From CAYNEO01 sp964396245 (lineage in GTDB: Bacteria > Zixibacteria > MSB-5A5 > GN15 > FEB-12), in assembly GCA_964396245.1 (NCBI GenBank), contig CAYNEO010000070.1, positions 1-14,087 on the forward strand: a stretch of 14,087 bases of DNA, written 5' to 3'. This document shows positions 1 through 7,018 of this stretch, piece by piece. Every line of letters begins with the position of its first letter. The first letter of the stretch is position 1. The notes beneath the pieces were generated by a model that saw nothing but the letters and a program-made list of their open reading frames with translations, did not search any database and was not told where the DNA came from. The position numbers and the translations under genes were made by a program.

Positions 1-223
1 CGTCTCCATGCCGTTTTCTTGATGGCTTGGAGACACAGAGGATATCTTTCACTGATATTGCATCCCCGTAGCCATTCAGACTGCCGTCAGTGCATTCGAT
101 GGATAGGGCATGGACAACAGCGATGCGATGTCAGCGTTAGCGTGTCGGGATGTCCTTACCCAGGCACAGAGTCGTATCAGTGGCGTAACGGGCTTGGGCG
201 AGCTCAGAAATACAAAATCTGGC
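1..223. other. No recognisable gene
   Basis: Both strands were read in all frames. The plus strand stays open across this stretch, but the translation is rich in Arg, Cys, Trp and His, resembles no family I know and has no ribosome-binding site. A minus-strand frame is open over about 110 bp (roughly 120-1) but has no start and stops further upstream. It may be decayed coding sequence. Apart from the hairpin at 2-34 I see nothing here. Confidence 0.5.
2..34. repeat. Inverted repeat (hairpin)
   Basis: GTCTCCA at 2-8 pairs with TGGAGAC at 28-34. After one T:T mismatch, GCC at 10-12 pairs with GGC at 24-26, leaving an 11-nt T-rich loop. No T-run follows on either side, so it is not a standard intrinsic terminator. 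Its role is unknown; it could belong to a gene left of the window. Confidence 0.5.
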
Positions 224-306
224 GGAGGTCGGGGATGAGCTCATATTCACGATGTGACACAAGGAGTTACGCTGTGTTGTGGCCGGATTGTGGCCGTTTT
301 CCGGGT
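224..306 (-). repeat. Dispersed repeat B, copy 1
   Basis: This copy aligns over its length with those at 3076, 9061 and 11021. Shared blocks are GGAGGT at the left end (a 4-base deletion follows relative to copy 4), then ACACAAGGAGTTAC, then the paired half-sites TTGTGGCCGGA and TTGTGGCCGTT 11 bp apart, then a GGGTC end. It abuts the stop codon of the minus-strand FG-GAP gene, so in that gene's direction it sits just 3' of the cargo. The tRNA-like segment is degenerate here. Assigning it to a repeat family rests on direct comparison inside the window; an attachment-site role is inference. Confidence 0.7.
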
Positions 307-2646
307 CTACTTCAATAACAGCATCTTCTTCGTTTCAACGTGGTCATCAGTTTGGAACCGATAAAAATAGATACCGGTTGGAACCGCCTCGCCAGAAGAG
401 TTGCTGCCGTCCCAAGTAATGGAATACAATCCAGCTGATTCTTCACGGTCGACAAGAGTACGTACCCTTTGGCCGAGCGTATTATAGATATCGATTCTTA
501 CACTGGTTCGTCTTGGAATATCGTACTCAATCGTAGTCACCGGATTGAACGGATTCGGATAGTTTTGTGATAGGACATAGAAACGTGGTAAACCAGGTGC
601 GTCTTCGCCGTCATCTACGTCCAAAGGATCAGAATAGTAATAGGCCCCAATATCGGCCGTGGTACCATCCGGATCGAGGGGGCCATCAGGATCACCGGCG
701 TTTATGCACGGTGAACCAGCCAAAAGGTTGAAATCACCATTTGCCGGATCAACAAACATCGGGTCACTGTCAATATTCCCTTCTCCTGCCCAGCCGCCCT
801 CAATGACACTGTAAGTGATTGTCGGCGTGGTGGTCTGAATATAATCAATCTCCTGTCCGTTCGCCGCGGAGCTGTTTCCCCAGAAAATATTGTTGCAGAT
901 GGTCGGTGTGCCACGAGCGAAACAGAGTCCGCCGCCGCCGTTAACGGTGGTGTTTCCGTACACGGTGTTGTTGACGAAATCACCTATATGTCCACCAATA
1001 AAGACGCCGCCCCCCCACCATCCGGAACTATTGTCAATAATCAGGTTGTTCCTTACGCTCGCCGAACAGTTTACTAGAGAAATGGCCCCACCACCGTTGC
1101 TCGCGTAGTTTTCTCTGAATATGTTGTTCATGATGGTTGGAGAGGTGCTATCGTCACAGAGTACGCCTCCACCCTGTCCGGCGGCATTACCGTTCTGAAT
1201 AATAAAGCCTGCAACCACAGATCGGTCATCTTCGCCGTTTTCAAACACGAAGACGCGGTCAACATCCCCACCGTCAATAATGGTCGCAAAATTCCGGGTC
1301 GAAAGCGCCGATACCCCTGCAAATCTATCCTGACTGGCAAATTCTGAGGACATCAACACTATGTTTTTCCCGTTGAAATTTATGTTCTCATAATACGTTC
1401 CTGGCTCAACAAAGACCGTATCCAGATTCCAGGCATAGTCAACAGCGTCCTGGACGGAGGGGAAATCGCCCGGGACAAATATGCGCCGTATGTGCTGTGC
1501 AGCCTGACTCAGGGCAATTGTCAGCGTATCATCCACGCCAATAATCATCAAATCCACATCGCCATCTCCATCCAGGTCAGCTGACTCAATTCCCGCACCC
1601 CCGGCAGCCACCTCTGAAATACGCTCAAATTCCCTGAAGACCGACCGTCCGTTGTTCAATCCTATAGTCACCCGCGATAGATCACGGGGATGAAATGCGA
1701 TATCCGCAAACCCATCTCCATTGTAATCGCCTGCACCGATAACGGCACCATTGAGGATTCCCGCCGTTTCCCAGGCCAGTATGCGATTAGGGAACGTACC
1801 GTCATGTTGACTCAGGGCGAATCCTGGGGCAAAGTCGCACGCCGTAGCCGGCACCATGCCCACCATGTCGAGGTAGCCATCGCCATCAATATCTGCCTGC
1901 GGCAAAGTTCCAAAGCCACCCGAAGGCAGAGGCTCAGCAAATGTACCGTCGCCGTTGTTAAGCAGCGACTGGTTCAAAGGGCTAGTTCCGACGATGATAT
2001 CATTATCCCCGTCATGGTCAAGATCGGTCGCGGCCAGAGTTCTCACGACGATGCCCGGAAGGATCTTCACGGGGGGCGCGAAACCGCCATCACCGGTGCC
2101 GAAGTGTAAGGCGACATGCAGGTCGTAGATGGCTACGCCCACCACCGCCACATCTACATTACCGTCACCATCGAAGTCGTCCGCGCACATTATTTTGGAA
2201 CCAGTGGAGTCCTTGAATGCCATTGAGAACGTGCCGTCACCGTTGTTGAAGTAATATGTCATACCCCAGTCAGGAGAAAGGGCAGTGCGTTCATCGAACC
2301 AGAGGAGATCGTTGTAGCCGTCACCGTTCAGATCGGCCACGCACAAGTTTTCAGGCTCACAATCCGTCAATGTATGGGAGTGCGAGAAGCCGGCGGCGCC
2401 ATCATTGGAGTATATCCAGATCTCACTTGCACCATCCTGTACAACCGCCAGGTCGATATCCTCATCTCCATCGAAATCAGCGGCCGCCACGATGCCAGCG
2501 CTAGTTCCGATTCCGTATCGTTCACTTACCTCAAATACTTGAGCCACTACTGATGGGGTCGGGAGGACGATCGATGACAATGTGATGCACAGAAAGATAA
2601 AGTAGCCGGCAGGGCATTTTGAATTTATTCGTATCTTGGGGCACAT
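307..2646 (-). CDS. Secreted FG-GAP/VCBS and beta-helix protein with C-terminal sorting-type domain
   Basis: A 779-residue exported protein, probably cell-surface or extracellular. Residues 1-36 form a signal peptide ending VVAQ. Residues 45-380 carry seven Asp-rich calcium-binding repeats of the FG-GAP/VCBS type, for example DFDGDEDIDLAVV near 58, DLNGDGYNDLL near 105, DFDGDGNVDVAVV near 158 and DLDGDGDVDLMII near 357. Residues 395-670 look like a right-handed parallel beta-helix: a PSVQDAVD entry, an EPGTY turn, then repeated GGG and NNI/NNT rungs, ending in SPCINAGDP and DIGAYYY. Residues 690-779 are a FlgD-Ig/type-IX-secretion-like tail (QNYPNPFNPVTTIEY, WDGSNSSGEAVPTGIYFYR). The start has AAGGAG at 2654-2659, 7 nt upstream. 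It lies 52 nt downstream of an RHH pseudogene and ends at repeat B copy 1. The ligand is unknown. Type IX export fits the tail but secretion genes are not seen here. Confidence 0.93.
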   Translation of the reverse strand: MCPKIRINSKCPAGYFIFLCITLSSIVLPTPSVVAQVFEVSERYGIGTSAGIVAAADFDGDEDIDLAVVQDGASEIWIYSNDGAAGFSHSHTLTDCEPENLCVADLNGDGYNDLLWFDERTALSPDWGMTYYFNNGDGTFSMAFKDSTGSKIMCADDFDGDGNVDVAVVGVAIYDLHVALHFGTGDGGFAPPVKILPGIVVRTLAATDLDHDGDNDIIVGTSPLNQSLLNNGDGTFAEPLPSGGFGTLPQADIDGDGYLDMVGMVPATACDFAPGFALSQHDGTFPNRILAWETAGILNGAVIGAGDYNGDGFADIAFHPRDLSRVTIGLNNGRSVFREFERISEVAAGGAGIESADLDGDGDVDLMIIGVDDTLTIALSQAAQHIRRIFVPGDFPSVQDAVDYAWNLDTVFVEPGTYYENINFNGKNIVLMSSEFASQDRFAGVSALSTRNFATIIDGGDVDRVFVFENGEDDRSVVAGFIIQNGNAAGQGGGVLCDDSTSPTIMNNIFRENYASNGGGAISLVNCSASVRNNLIIDNSSGWWGGGVFIGGHIGDFVNNTVYGNTTVNGGGGLCFARGTPTICNNIFWGNSSAANGQEIDYIQTTTPTITYSVIEGGWAGEGNIDSDPMFVDPANGDFNLLAGSPCINAGDPDGPLDPDGTTADIGAYYYSDPLDVDDGEDAPGLPRFYVLSQNYPNPFNPVTTIEYDIPRRTSVRIDIYNTLGQRVRTLVDREESAGLYSITWDGSNSSGEAVPTGIYFYRFQTDDHVETKKMLLLK

Positions 2647-2698
2647 CAGAGAACTCCTTGAAAATGGGTTAGATTATTAGGTAACCCCGGATGTCGGA

Positions 2699-2866
2699 CT
2701 ATTTTGTTTTCTTCGGCTTTTCTGAATTGTCAACCTCTCGGCGGATCAGATCGACGGCCAGATGTTGTTTGGTGGTGCCTTCGTGAGCAACGCGTACCTA
2801 ACCCTCGCGGTGGGTTGTCTCACCAAGTCGGATTTGAACCATTTGACCGCGTAGCGGCTCTGTCAC
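2699..2866 (-). pseudogene. Ribbon-helix-helix protein remnant, paralogue of 10607-10792
   Basis: Read on the minus strand, this region matches the intact RHH protein at 10607-10792 through RG-M--IRL-ETTHR, RVAH-GTT-QHL, then DLI-REV. I count 27 identical residues over 40 aligned positions. It is broken by an in-frame TAG at 2798-2800, exactly where the intact copy reads Lys (HRKLKIRV against HREG-stop-VRV). The lysine-rich start is lost: upstream of EPLRG there is no in-frame ATG matching MPKKK. The tail (DNSEKPKKTK) has drifted from the intact copy's GGSKDKDEARQN. It lies 52 nt before the secreted cargo gene, as the intact copy lies 69 nt before the serine hydrolase. Homology is directly visible; loss of function is inferred from the stop. 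Confidence 0.85.
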
Positions 2867-2910
2867 GCGTTTCGAAGCCCATCCAGAAGGCACAAAGTGC
2901 TCTCGACATA

Positions 2911-2939
2911 AAGATAACCGGTTGAGGCCAAGTTACCAA
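2911..2939 (-). promoter_or_regulatory. Possible degenerate sigma-70 promoter
   Basis: On the minus strand TTGGTA (2939-2934), 17 bp, then TATCTT (2916-2911). It lies about 45 bp before the RHH pseudogene, a position like that of the much better promoter before the intact RHH gene. It could now drive the secreted cargo gene. Such matches arise often by chance, so this is weak. Confidence 0.25.
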
Positions 2940-3003
2940 CAATAATCGATCCAGCACTCCTTGTTTGATGAGGTCCACAGTTTGCGAGCCTGTGGAAGTG
3001 ACG

Positions 3004-3097
3004 AGTGGCCAGGTCGCGACCAAAACGGTTGCACGTTATTCGGTGTTATGATGGGATACAGGCTTGCCAAGACAGGGGTGGGGGGTAAACGAACCCC
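3004..3097 (-). repeat. Repeat block A, copy 1
   Basis: This aligns with 10887-10980. Shared blocks are GTGGCC/GTGACC followed by a second half-site and CCAAAACGGT, then CACGT-ATTCGGTGTTAT, then GGCTT-C-AAG-CA-GGGTGGGGG and AAACG. Its right end (3076-3097) merges into repeat B copy 2, so here A and B share one tRNA-3'-like GGTGGGGG...CGAACCCC segment. At the other locus the same segment occurs twice. Confidence 0.75.
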
Positions 3098-3161
3098 ATA
3101 CTCGCATTGTGGCACAAGAACTTACATCGTATTGGCGAAATTGTGACCATTTTCCCGGGTC
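3076..3161 (-). repeat. Dispersed repeat B, copy 2
   Basis: Core GAACCCCATACTCGC is followed by TTGTGGCACAAG, TTACATCGTATTG and the half-site ATTGTGACC, ending in CGGGTC. The first of the two 11-bp-spaced half-sites has decayed (TTGGCGAAA). Read on the minus strand the left part is GGGGTTCG...CCCCCCACC, the pattern of a tRNA T-arm and acceptor 3' strand. It precedes block A and the RHH pseudogene in the minus direction. Confidence 0.8.
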
Positions 3162-3184
3162 ACACCGATCCAGTTTTGCTGCGA

Positions 3185-3265
3185 ATGAGAATGTCATACA
3201 AGGTGAATGACAAAAAGGCATGCCCCAACGAAGCAATGCGGTATATTCTGACCGAGGCCAAATGA
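3185..3265 (+). CDS. Possible 26-residue ORF, or a gene fragment
   Basis: An ATG ORF reading MRMSYKVNDKK, then ACPNEAMRYILTEAK, ends one base before the stop of the convergent Cys-rich gene at 3266. The composition looks protein-like, but there is no convincing Shine-Dalgarno and the ORF is very short. It could equally be the residual end of a larger gene cut by the repeat. I do not recognise it. Confidence 0.2.
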   Translation: MRMSYKVNDKKACPNEAMRYILTEAK

Positions 3266-3544
3266 TCAGGCGTCTTTGCTGTTGACCGGCTTTTGATAGC
3301 GGAGCAAGGTCGATGAGTCGGCCTGCCGCTTCTTGAATTCCTCTATTCCCCGCTGGATACGGCTCTTGAACCCATGGGCAGCCACCCGGCCGCAGAAGCC
3401 GGTTCCGTCGGCGTTCGGTTTACACATGCGGAAACACCAGGGGGAACGGTTTTTGGTCAGTGGACATCCCAGATAGGTATGTTCTCTTAGGCCCCTACGG
3501 ATGCTGACTCGTTTGTAACGTTTGAGAGGAGTTTGTGTTGCCAT
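3266..3544 (-). CDS. Small cysteine-rich protein of unknown function
   Basis: A 92-residue protein from the ATG at 3542-3544. The frame stays open upstream to 3652, but those residues look non-coding in style. Four cysteines at 27, 37, 41 and 51 (GCPLTKNRSPWCFRMC, then GFCGRV) could bind a metal or form disulphides. The N-terminus is very basic (LKRYKRVSIRRGLR), followed by SRIQRGIEEFKKRQ, a likely amphipathic helix. There is no signal peptide or membrane segment. The core looks like a conserved family motif, but I cannot name it. It lies among gene fragments and may itself be in decay; its ribosome-binding site is poor. Confidence 0.55.
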   Translation of the reverse strand: MATQTPLKRYKRVSIRRGLREHTYLGCPLTKNRSPWCFRMCKPNADGTGFCGRVAAHGFKSRIQRGIEEFKKRQADSSTLLRYQKPVNSKDA

Positions 3545-3662
3545 ATTGAATTCCGGATGTCTTACGTATAGGTAGAATCTATTCCCGTTGTTGCGCAACC
3601 TTCGCCATGTGCCCGGATGTTTCCGGGTACTGGTACCTGAAACCGAAAACATGGGCAGAAGT

Positions 3663-3990
3663 TCACTTTAGCCGTGCGGTTTGCAGTAGCACTACCCCGA
3701 TATCGGGAAGATCTCGGAGTCGCCTTGAGCCCCGCGTTCGTTTACCAATGGCCTCCCTGACTTGAGAAATGGAACCTCCGTAATAGGCGCGGTTCTCCAA
3801 AAGGAAGAAAACGCTGCGCTGAAGATAACCCTGTATCTCCCTGAGGTAATCGCACCGTATTCGCCTCACCTATGCCTCCGCCTATCAATACTGCATCAGG
3901 AGCATCATTGCTGACCCGCTGATAGAAAGCCAGCCTATCTTGTTCTTCAAGGAAATACGGATGAATGTCGGTCAACCAGGTAAATCGCAT
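3663..3990 (-). pseudogene. Metallophosphoesterase N-terminal fragment, frameshifted
   Basis: The ATG at 3988-3990 opens MRFTWLTDIHPYFLEEQDR, the start of a calcineurin-like phosphoesterase, with the first metal motif (DIH) still present. The second motif reads GGGIGEA where the family has GGD, so the bridging Asp is gone. An extra T near 3848-3850 shifts the frame; translation continues in another frame as YLREIQGYLQRSVFFLLEN, where the family GNHD has become ENRA, then YYGGSISQVREAIGK and LPDIGVV. A further shift near 3680 and a stop follow. The C-terminal half with its metal-binding His residues is missing. The homology is clear and the gene is dead on three independent counts. Confidence 0.85.
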
Positions 3991-4028
3991 ATTGTGTCCT
4001 CGACGCTCCACCCCGGGTCGACCGGTTT

Positions 4029-4236
4029 CTAGTGTTCCACCCCGATTTTACCTCCCGACGAATGAGGTCTGTTGTCACAAGTTAGACCCTGCTGTGCGAG
4101 GTATCCGCGATGCTTCTCTATATCAATCACTTTTGTGCCTGCCATATGGTCGTGCAGCGTCCTCTCCCGGTTTGAGAAAATGGCACACAATTGGCACGCC
4201 ACACTCCGGGCAAGAGAAACGATGGATCTTGGGCAC
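4029..4236 (-). pseudogene. Truncated zinc-ribbon protein remnant, paralogue of 4458-4844
   Basis: A GTG at 4234-4236 opens VPKIHRFSCPECGVPIVC, nearly the same as the start of the gene at 4458-4844 (PKISRFYCPEC, also GTG-started). The similarity ends after the first Cys pair. This frame stops at 4123; an overlapping frame (ATG at 4143-4145, stop 4029-4031) continues as MAGTKVIDIEKHRGYLAQQ, then GLTCDN, which looks protein-like and may be the frameshifted remainder. This is best read as a duplicated zinc-ribbon gene that lost most of its length. Whether both frames were once one gene is inference. Confidence 0.55.
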
Positions 4237-4307
4237 TAACCGCCCCTTTTTTGAATCAGGAGTAGAGTCCTGTATTGAGTCCTGAGGGTCCGTTCATTCT
4301 GTTGTTT

Positions 4308-4457
4308 TCACTTCATTTGGAGATAGTCAATGCACTCTTCGGCGGGAAATCCTTCCACCGGATATCCGAGTGCATCACCCAGACATTGGCCCAGAAGGCA
4401 ACCACGTCTTCGCGATCTGAGCTTGGTGTTAGCCTTGGCAATAGTCCGGGCGGTACA
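4308..4457 (-). pseudogene. ADP-ribosylglycohydrolase N-terminal fragment
   Basis: On the minus strand the frame reads RRRGCLLGQCLGDALGYPVE, then GFPAEECIDYLQ and a TGA at 4308-4310. GCLLGQ...GDALG-PVE is the N-terminal signature of the ADP-ribosylglycohydrolase (DraG/ARH) family, which removes ADP-ribose from proteins. Only about 40 of the roughly 250-300 family residues remain, and the distal metal-binding Asp motifs are absent. It is in the same frame as the zinc-ribbon gene just upstream, separated only by that gene's TGA at 4458-4460, with no start codon of its own. So it is either a decayed neighbour or the lost C-terminal part of a zinc-ribbon/ARH fusion. Confidence 0.7.
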
Positions 4458-4844
4458 TCAAGAGATTATGCCCGTATCTTCTTTTACTATCTGAGCCCGC
4501 CCGCACCGCGGACACTGACGCCCGATCATTTCCCGGCAATTGTATACAGAATTCGATCCGCATTTGGGACAGACACGCAGATGCCGTTTCAAGTCAACCG
4601 CAAACTGATGGGCGCATTTGATACAGACAGTGTAGTGCATCACTCCCACCCGGGATTTATACTCTTCGTTTTCGTTGAGTTCTTTCATTGTGCAGCCAAT
4701 GACGTCACAGGCCACGAATTGCTCGCAGGGGTGAGGCGCAACGATTTTCCGCCCGTCGTCATCGACGACGTACACGTAGGTCCCCCACCCGCGCGGCATT
4801 TCAAAGTCGCACTCCGGGCAGTAAAAGCGACTGATCTTCGGCAC
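4458..4844 (-). CDS. Zinc-ribbon (multi-Cys) protein
   Basis: A 128-residue cytoplasmic protein with twelve Cys, mostly in CxxC pairs: 9/12, 40/46/51, 74/77, 92/95, 103 and 111/114. The last two (CPKCGSNSV and CPRCGRAQI) are typical zinc-ribbon knuckles. There is no signal peptide. The start is GTG at 4842-4844, preceded by GAGAGGAG with 7-nt spacing. The first 12 residues are repeated in the remnant at 4029-4236. The frame runs past its TGA into an ADP-ribosylglycohydrolase N-terminus, so this may be the surviving half of a larger protein. Function is unknown; zinc binding is inferred from the pattern. Confidence 0.7.
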   Translation of the reverse strand: MPKISRFYCPECDFEMPRGWGTYVYVVDDDGRKIVAPHPCEQFVACDVIGCTMKELNENEEYKSRVGVMHYTVCIKCAHQFAVDLKRHLRVCPKCGSNSVYNCREMIGRQCPRCGRAQIVKEDTGIIS

Positions 4845-4859
4845 TATACCACTCCTCTC

Positions 4860-5000
4860 TCACGCCGGAAGTAGAATCCCGGGTTCAGTCTTTGGAGTCG
4901 CCCACCCAGTCTTTCGCTTAAATTTACCGTCAGCAATACATTCCTGCAGACGGCGGGTTGAGAACTCACTGCATGAACAATCACAGGGTCCTGGACAGAA
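4860..5000 (-). other. Open frame with a Cys cluster, possible gene remnant
   Basis: Starting inside the 3' end of the DUF3857 gene, a minus frame reads CPGPCDCSCSEFSTRRLQE, then CIADGKFKRKTGWATPKTE, and stops at 4860-4862, just before the ribosome-binding site of the zinc-ribbon gene. It has no start codon but reads like protein, with a Cys cluster. It may be the tail of a further decayed metal-binding gene, or chance. Confidence 0.25.
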
Positions 5001-7005
5001 CTACCGTTCCCTCAGCGGCTTTCTCCCGCGCCTCGAACAGGGTCCGTACCTGTCGATACGCCTGTCTTTCCCAGTAAGGCGATTCCAGCACGAAATCGCT
5101 GGTGACGGAAACCGTCTCGCCGTTCTGAGTGTAGCGAATCGAGTATTTGCCTGCCTTTGTTTCCACTACGGTGTCAGTCGGTAACCCCTGAACGGACCAA
5201 CCGGATGGAATCTGAAACAGTGCCGAATCTCGGGTGGCGTAAGCGTACCTGAAGCGGATATCGCCGGTTCGATTCTCTGACGTGAACGGATTGCCGGCAC
5301 CGCCCATGAAATTGGCCGGTTTCAAGAGCAATAGGTTGCCTTGAGCGGCAAGGGCCGGGTACGCTATCGTACACGTGACATGAAAAGGGTCCGCAAGCCC
5401 GCTGTTTCCGTCAACACTAACATCGCTGACTTTGGCCCCGGCAAACACCTCCTCGAATTCTTCCGCCAACTCGCTTTGCACATCGGCATCCGTCTGCTCC
5501 ACAAAAGATACGCGGCGCGAACGGGCAGGGTGACCGGTACATGCCTGATCCATAGACGCCGTAAGGGAAAGATCCGTGTCGATGTTAAAGGTAAACACAG
5601 ACTCTGTCCTGGAAGAAGACGCCGGAGCAAACGGCAGCGGGACAAGCTTGCCTTCCGGACCTTCGATCAGCGTCTGGGTACCCTCGGCATACCATGGCAG
5701 CATGCCTGGCTCAAGATACATCTCACCCGGGGCATACGGCGTGTAACCTCCGTTAGTGTCAGGAACCAGGACCAGCGTACGATCGAATTGCCACGACAGG
5801 ACTTCCTTATTGAACTGACCGTCGGTGCGATCCACGCAGAAAGCCAGCACCGACTCGATACCCATGGCATGCAGCAAGGCATCGAACGTCTCGTTAATGG
5901 TGTAATTGTCCCCATAGCCGTTCTTCAGGGCATCGTCTATCCCGTTAATCTCTTTGAGATCACGTTTTTTGAGTTTCTCTTTGACCTGATCTTCTGTCAG
6001 GTATGATAGATTAAGAATGTTGTTCTGGAGCCATGCGTAGGCGGCATCTGTCTTCTCCTGGTTCGTCTGAAGAGTCTCGAATTCTTTGGCGACGTCTTTT
6101 ATTTTGCCGCTCTCTTCTGATATTTCATCTCGAATCTCGCCGATTAGCCTCGTCAGATTCGACCAGAAAACAATTGGCAACAGCTTCGGGCTGTAAAAAT
6201 AATGTAATTTGGCGGCAGCGGCTTCGTCGGGAATGCCATATGGCTCATCAGCCAGCGGCGGGACATTCCGGGCCTTATAGATGAATTCTGTCGGCACCTC
6301 GAGGGGCTTGCGAATGCGCGATATGTCAAACTCTGCATTTTCCCAGACGTGACGTGGCTCAAGAGGTTCGAATCCAGGATTCGCGAGGAATTGATACCAT
6401 ATGAGAGAGATCTCTTCCTTCTTAAACGGATAGAAACTCCATGCCAATTCGCCTTCTACAAGTGGAATTTCCTTCTGAACGACCCAGGTCTGGACCATAT
6501 GCGGTAAGCGGTATCGAATCATATATTCGATAATGCAATCATCTGTGACCCCGGGCAATGAAAAGGACGTCTGGCGGATGCGTTCACCTTTCATCCGCAC
6601 AGCGTCTTTTTCGAAGATGTTATCTTCTGTGAGTTCTATTGTCTCTCCCGAAGGGAGTATGGTGCGGCCCTTCAGATCCACGATTTTCTGCTTCGAACTG
6701 AAGTAAGGAGCATCCACATCGGCCTGTGACTTTCCTTCATCAGAGAGGATTCTAATGCGCCGGTAAATCGTTCGGTAGATCTTACCGTCTCGTAAGCCGG
6801 TATCGTCAGCCCCGATCTTTTCGAACAGCATGACGGCGCCCGCCTTCGTGACCACATTCGCTTGTTGATCCCAGTCCTTTTCCGAGATCGTTGACCATTC
6901 GAATGGTTTGGTGTCATTGTCGCTTCTTCTGCGTCCGGCTTCTGTGCCGGGCGGAATTGCCAGACACAGCACCAGAGCCGCTACCCCAACCAGCTTTCTG
7001 GACAT
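4981..7005 (-). CDS. Exported DUF3857 / transglutaminase-like protein, catalytically dead
   Basis: A 674-residue protein with a signal peptide (LVGVAALVLCLAIPPGTEAG), so periplasmic or surface-located. Residues 50-250 form a DUF3857 domain (YRRIRILSDEGKSQADVD, PSGETIELTEDNI). A transglutaminase-like core at about 315-430 follows, then a beta-rich C-terminal region like that of the upstream gene. Where active members have YGDCKDK it reads YGDNYTI (Asn367 for the nucleophile Cys); where they have FNH it reads FDR (Arg409 for His); the DPT Asp motif is replaced around YTPYAPG. All three catalytic residues are therefore lost, although the fold signature and full length remain. It starts 13 nt after the upstream paralogue's stop with a GGGAG site, so the two form an operon. 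A binding or partner role for the active paralogue is inference. Confidence 0.9.
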   Translation of the reverse strand: MSRKLVGVAALVLCLAIPPGTEAGRRRSDNDTKPFEWSTISEKDWDQQANVVTKAGAVMLFEKIGADDTGLRDGKIYRTIYRRIRILSDEGKSQADVDAPYFSSKQKIVDLKGRTILPSGETIELTEDNIFEKDAVRMKGERIRQTSFSLPGVTDDCIIEYMIRYRLPHMVQTWVVQKEIPLVEGELAWSFYPFKKEEISLIWYQFLANPGFEPLEPRHVWENAEFDISRIRKPLEVPTEFIYKARNVPPLADEPYGIPDEAAAAKLHYFYSPKLLPIVFWSNLTRLIGEIRDEISEESGKIKDVAKEFETLQTNQEKTDAAYAWLQNNILNLSYLTEDQVKEKLKKRDLKEINGIDDALKNGYGDNYTINETFDALLHAMGIESVLAFCVDRTDGQFNKEVLSWQFDRTLVLVPDTNGGYTPYAPGEMYLEPGMLPWYAEGTQTLIEGPEGKLVPLPFAPASSSRTESVFTFNIDTDLSLTASMDQACTGHPARSRRVSFVEQTDADVQSELAEEFEEVFAGAKVSDVSVDGNSGLADPFHVTCTIAYPALAAQGNLLLLKPANFMGGAGNPFTSENRTGDIRFRYAYATRDSALFQIPSGWSVQGLPTDTVVETKAGKYSIRYTQNGETVSVTSDFVLESPYWERQAYRQVRTLFEAREKAAEGTVVLSRTL

Positions 7006-7018
7006 GCGCTTCTCCCTG

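Noticed and set aside
5341..6006. 221-residue plus-strand open frame inside the DUF3857 gene
   Set aside because: It lies opposite a gene with clear domains and signal peptide; its product is Arg-rich with no motif.
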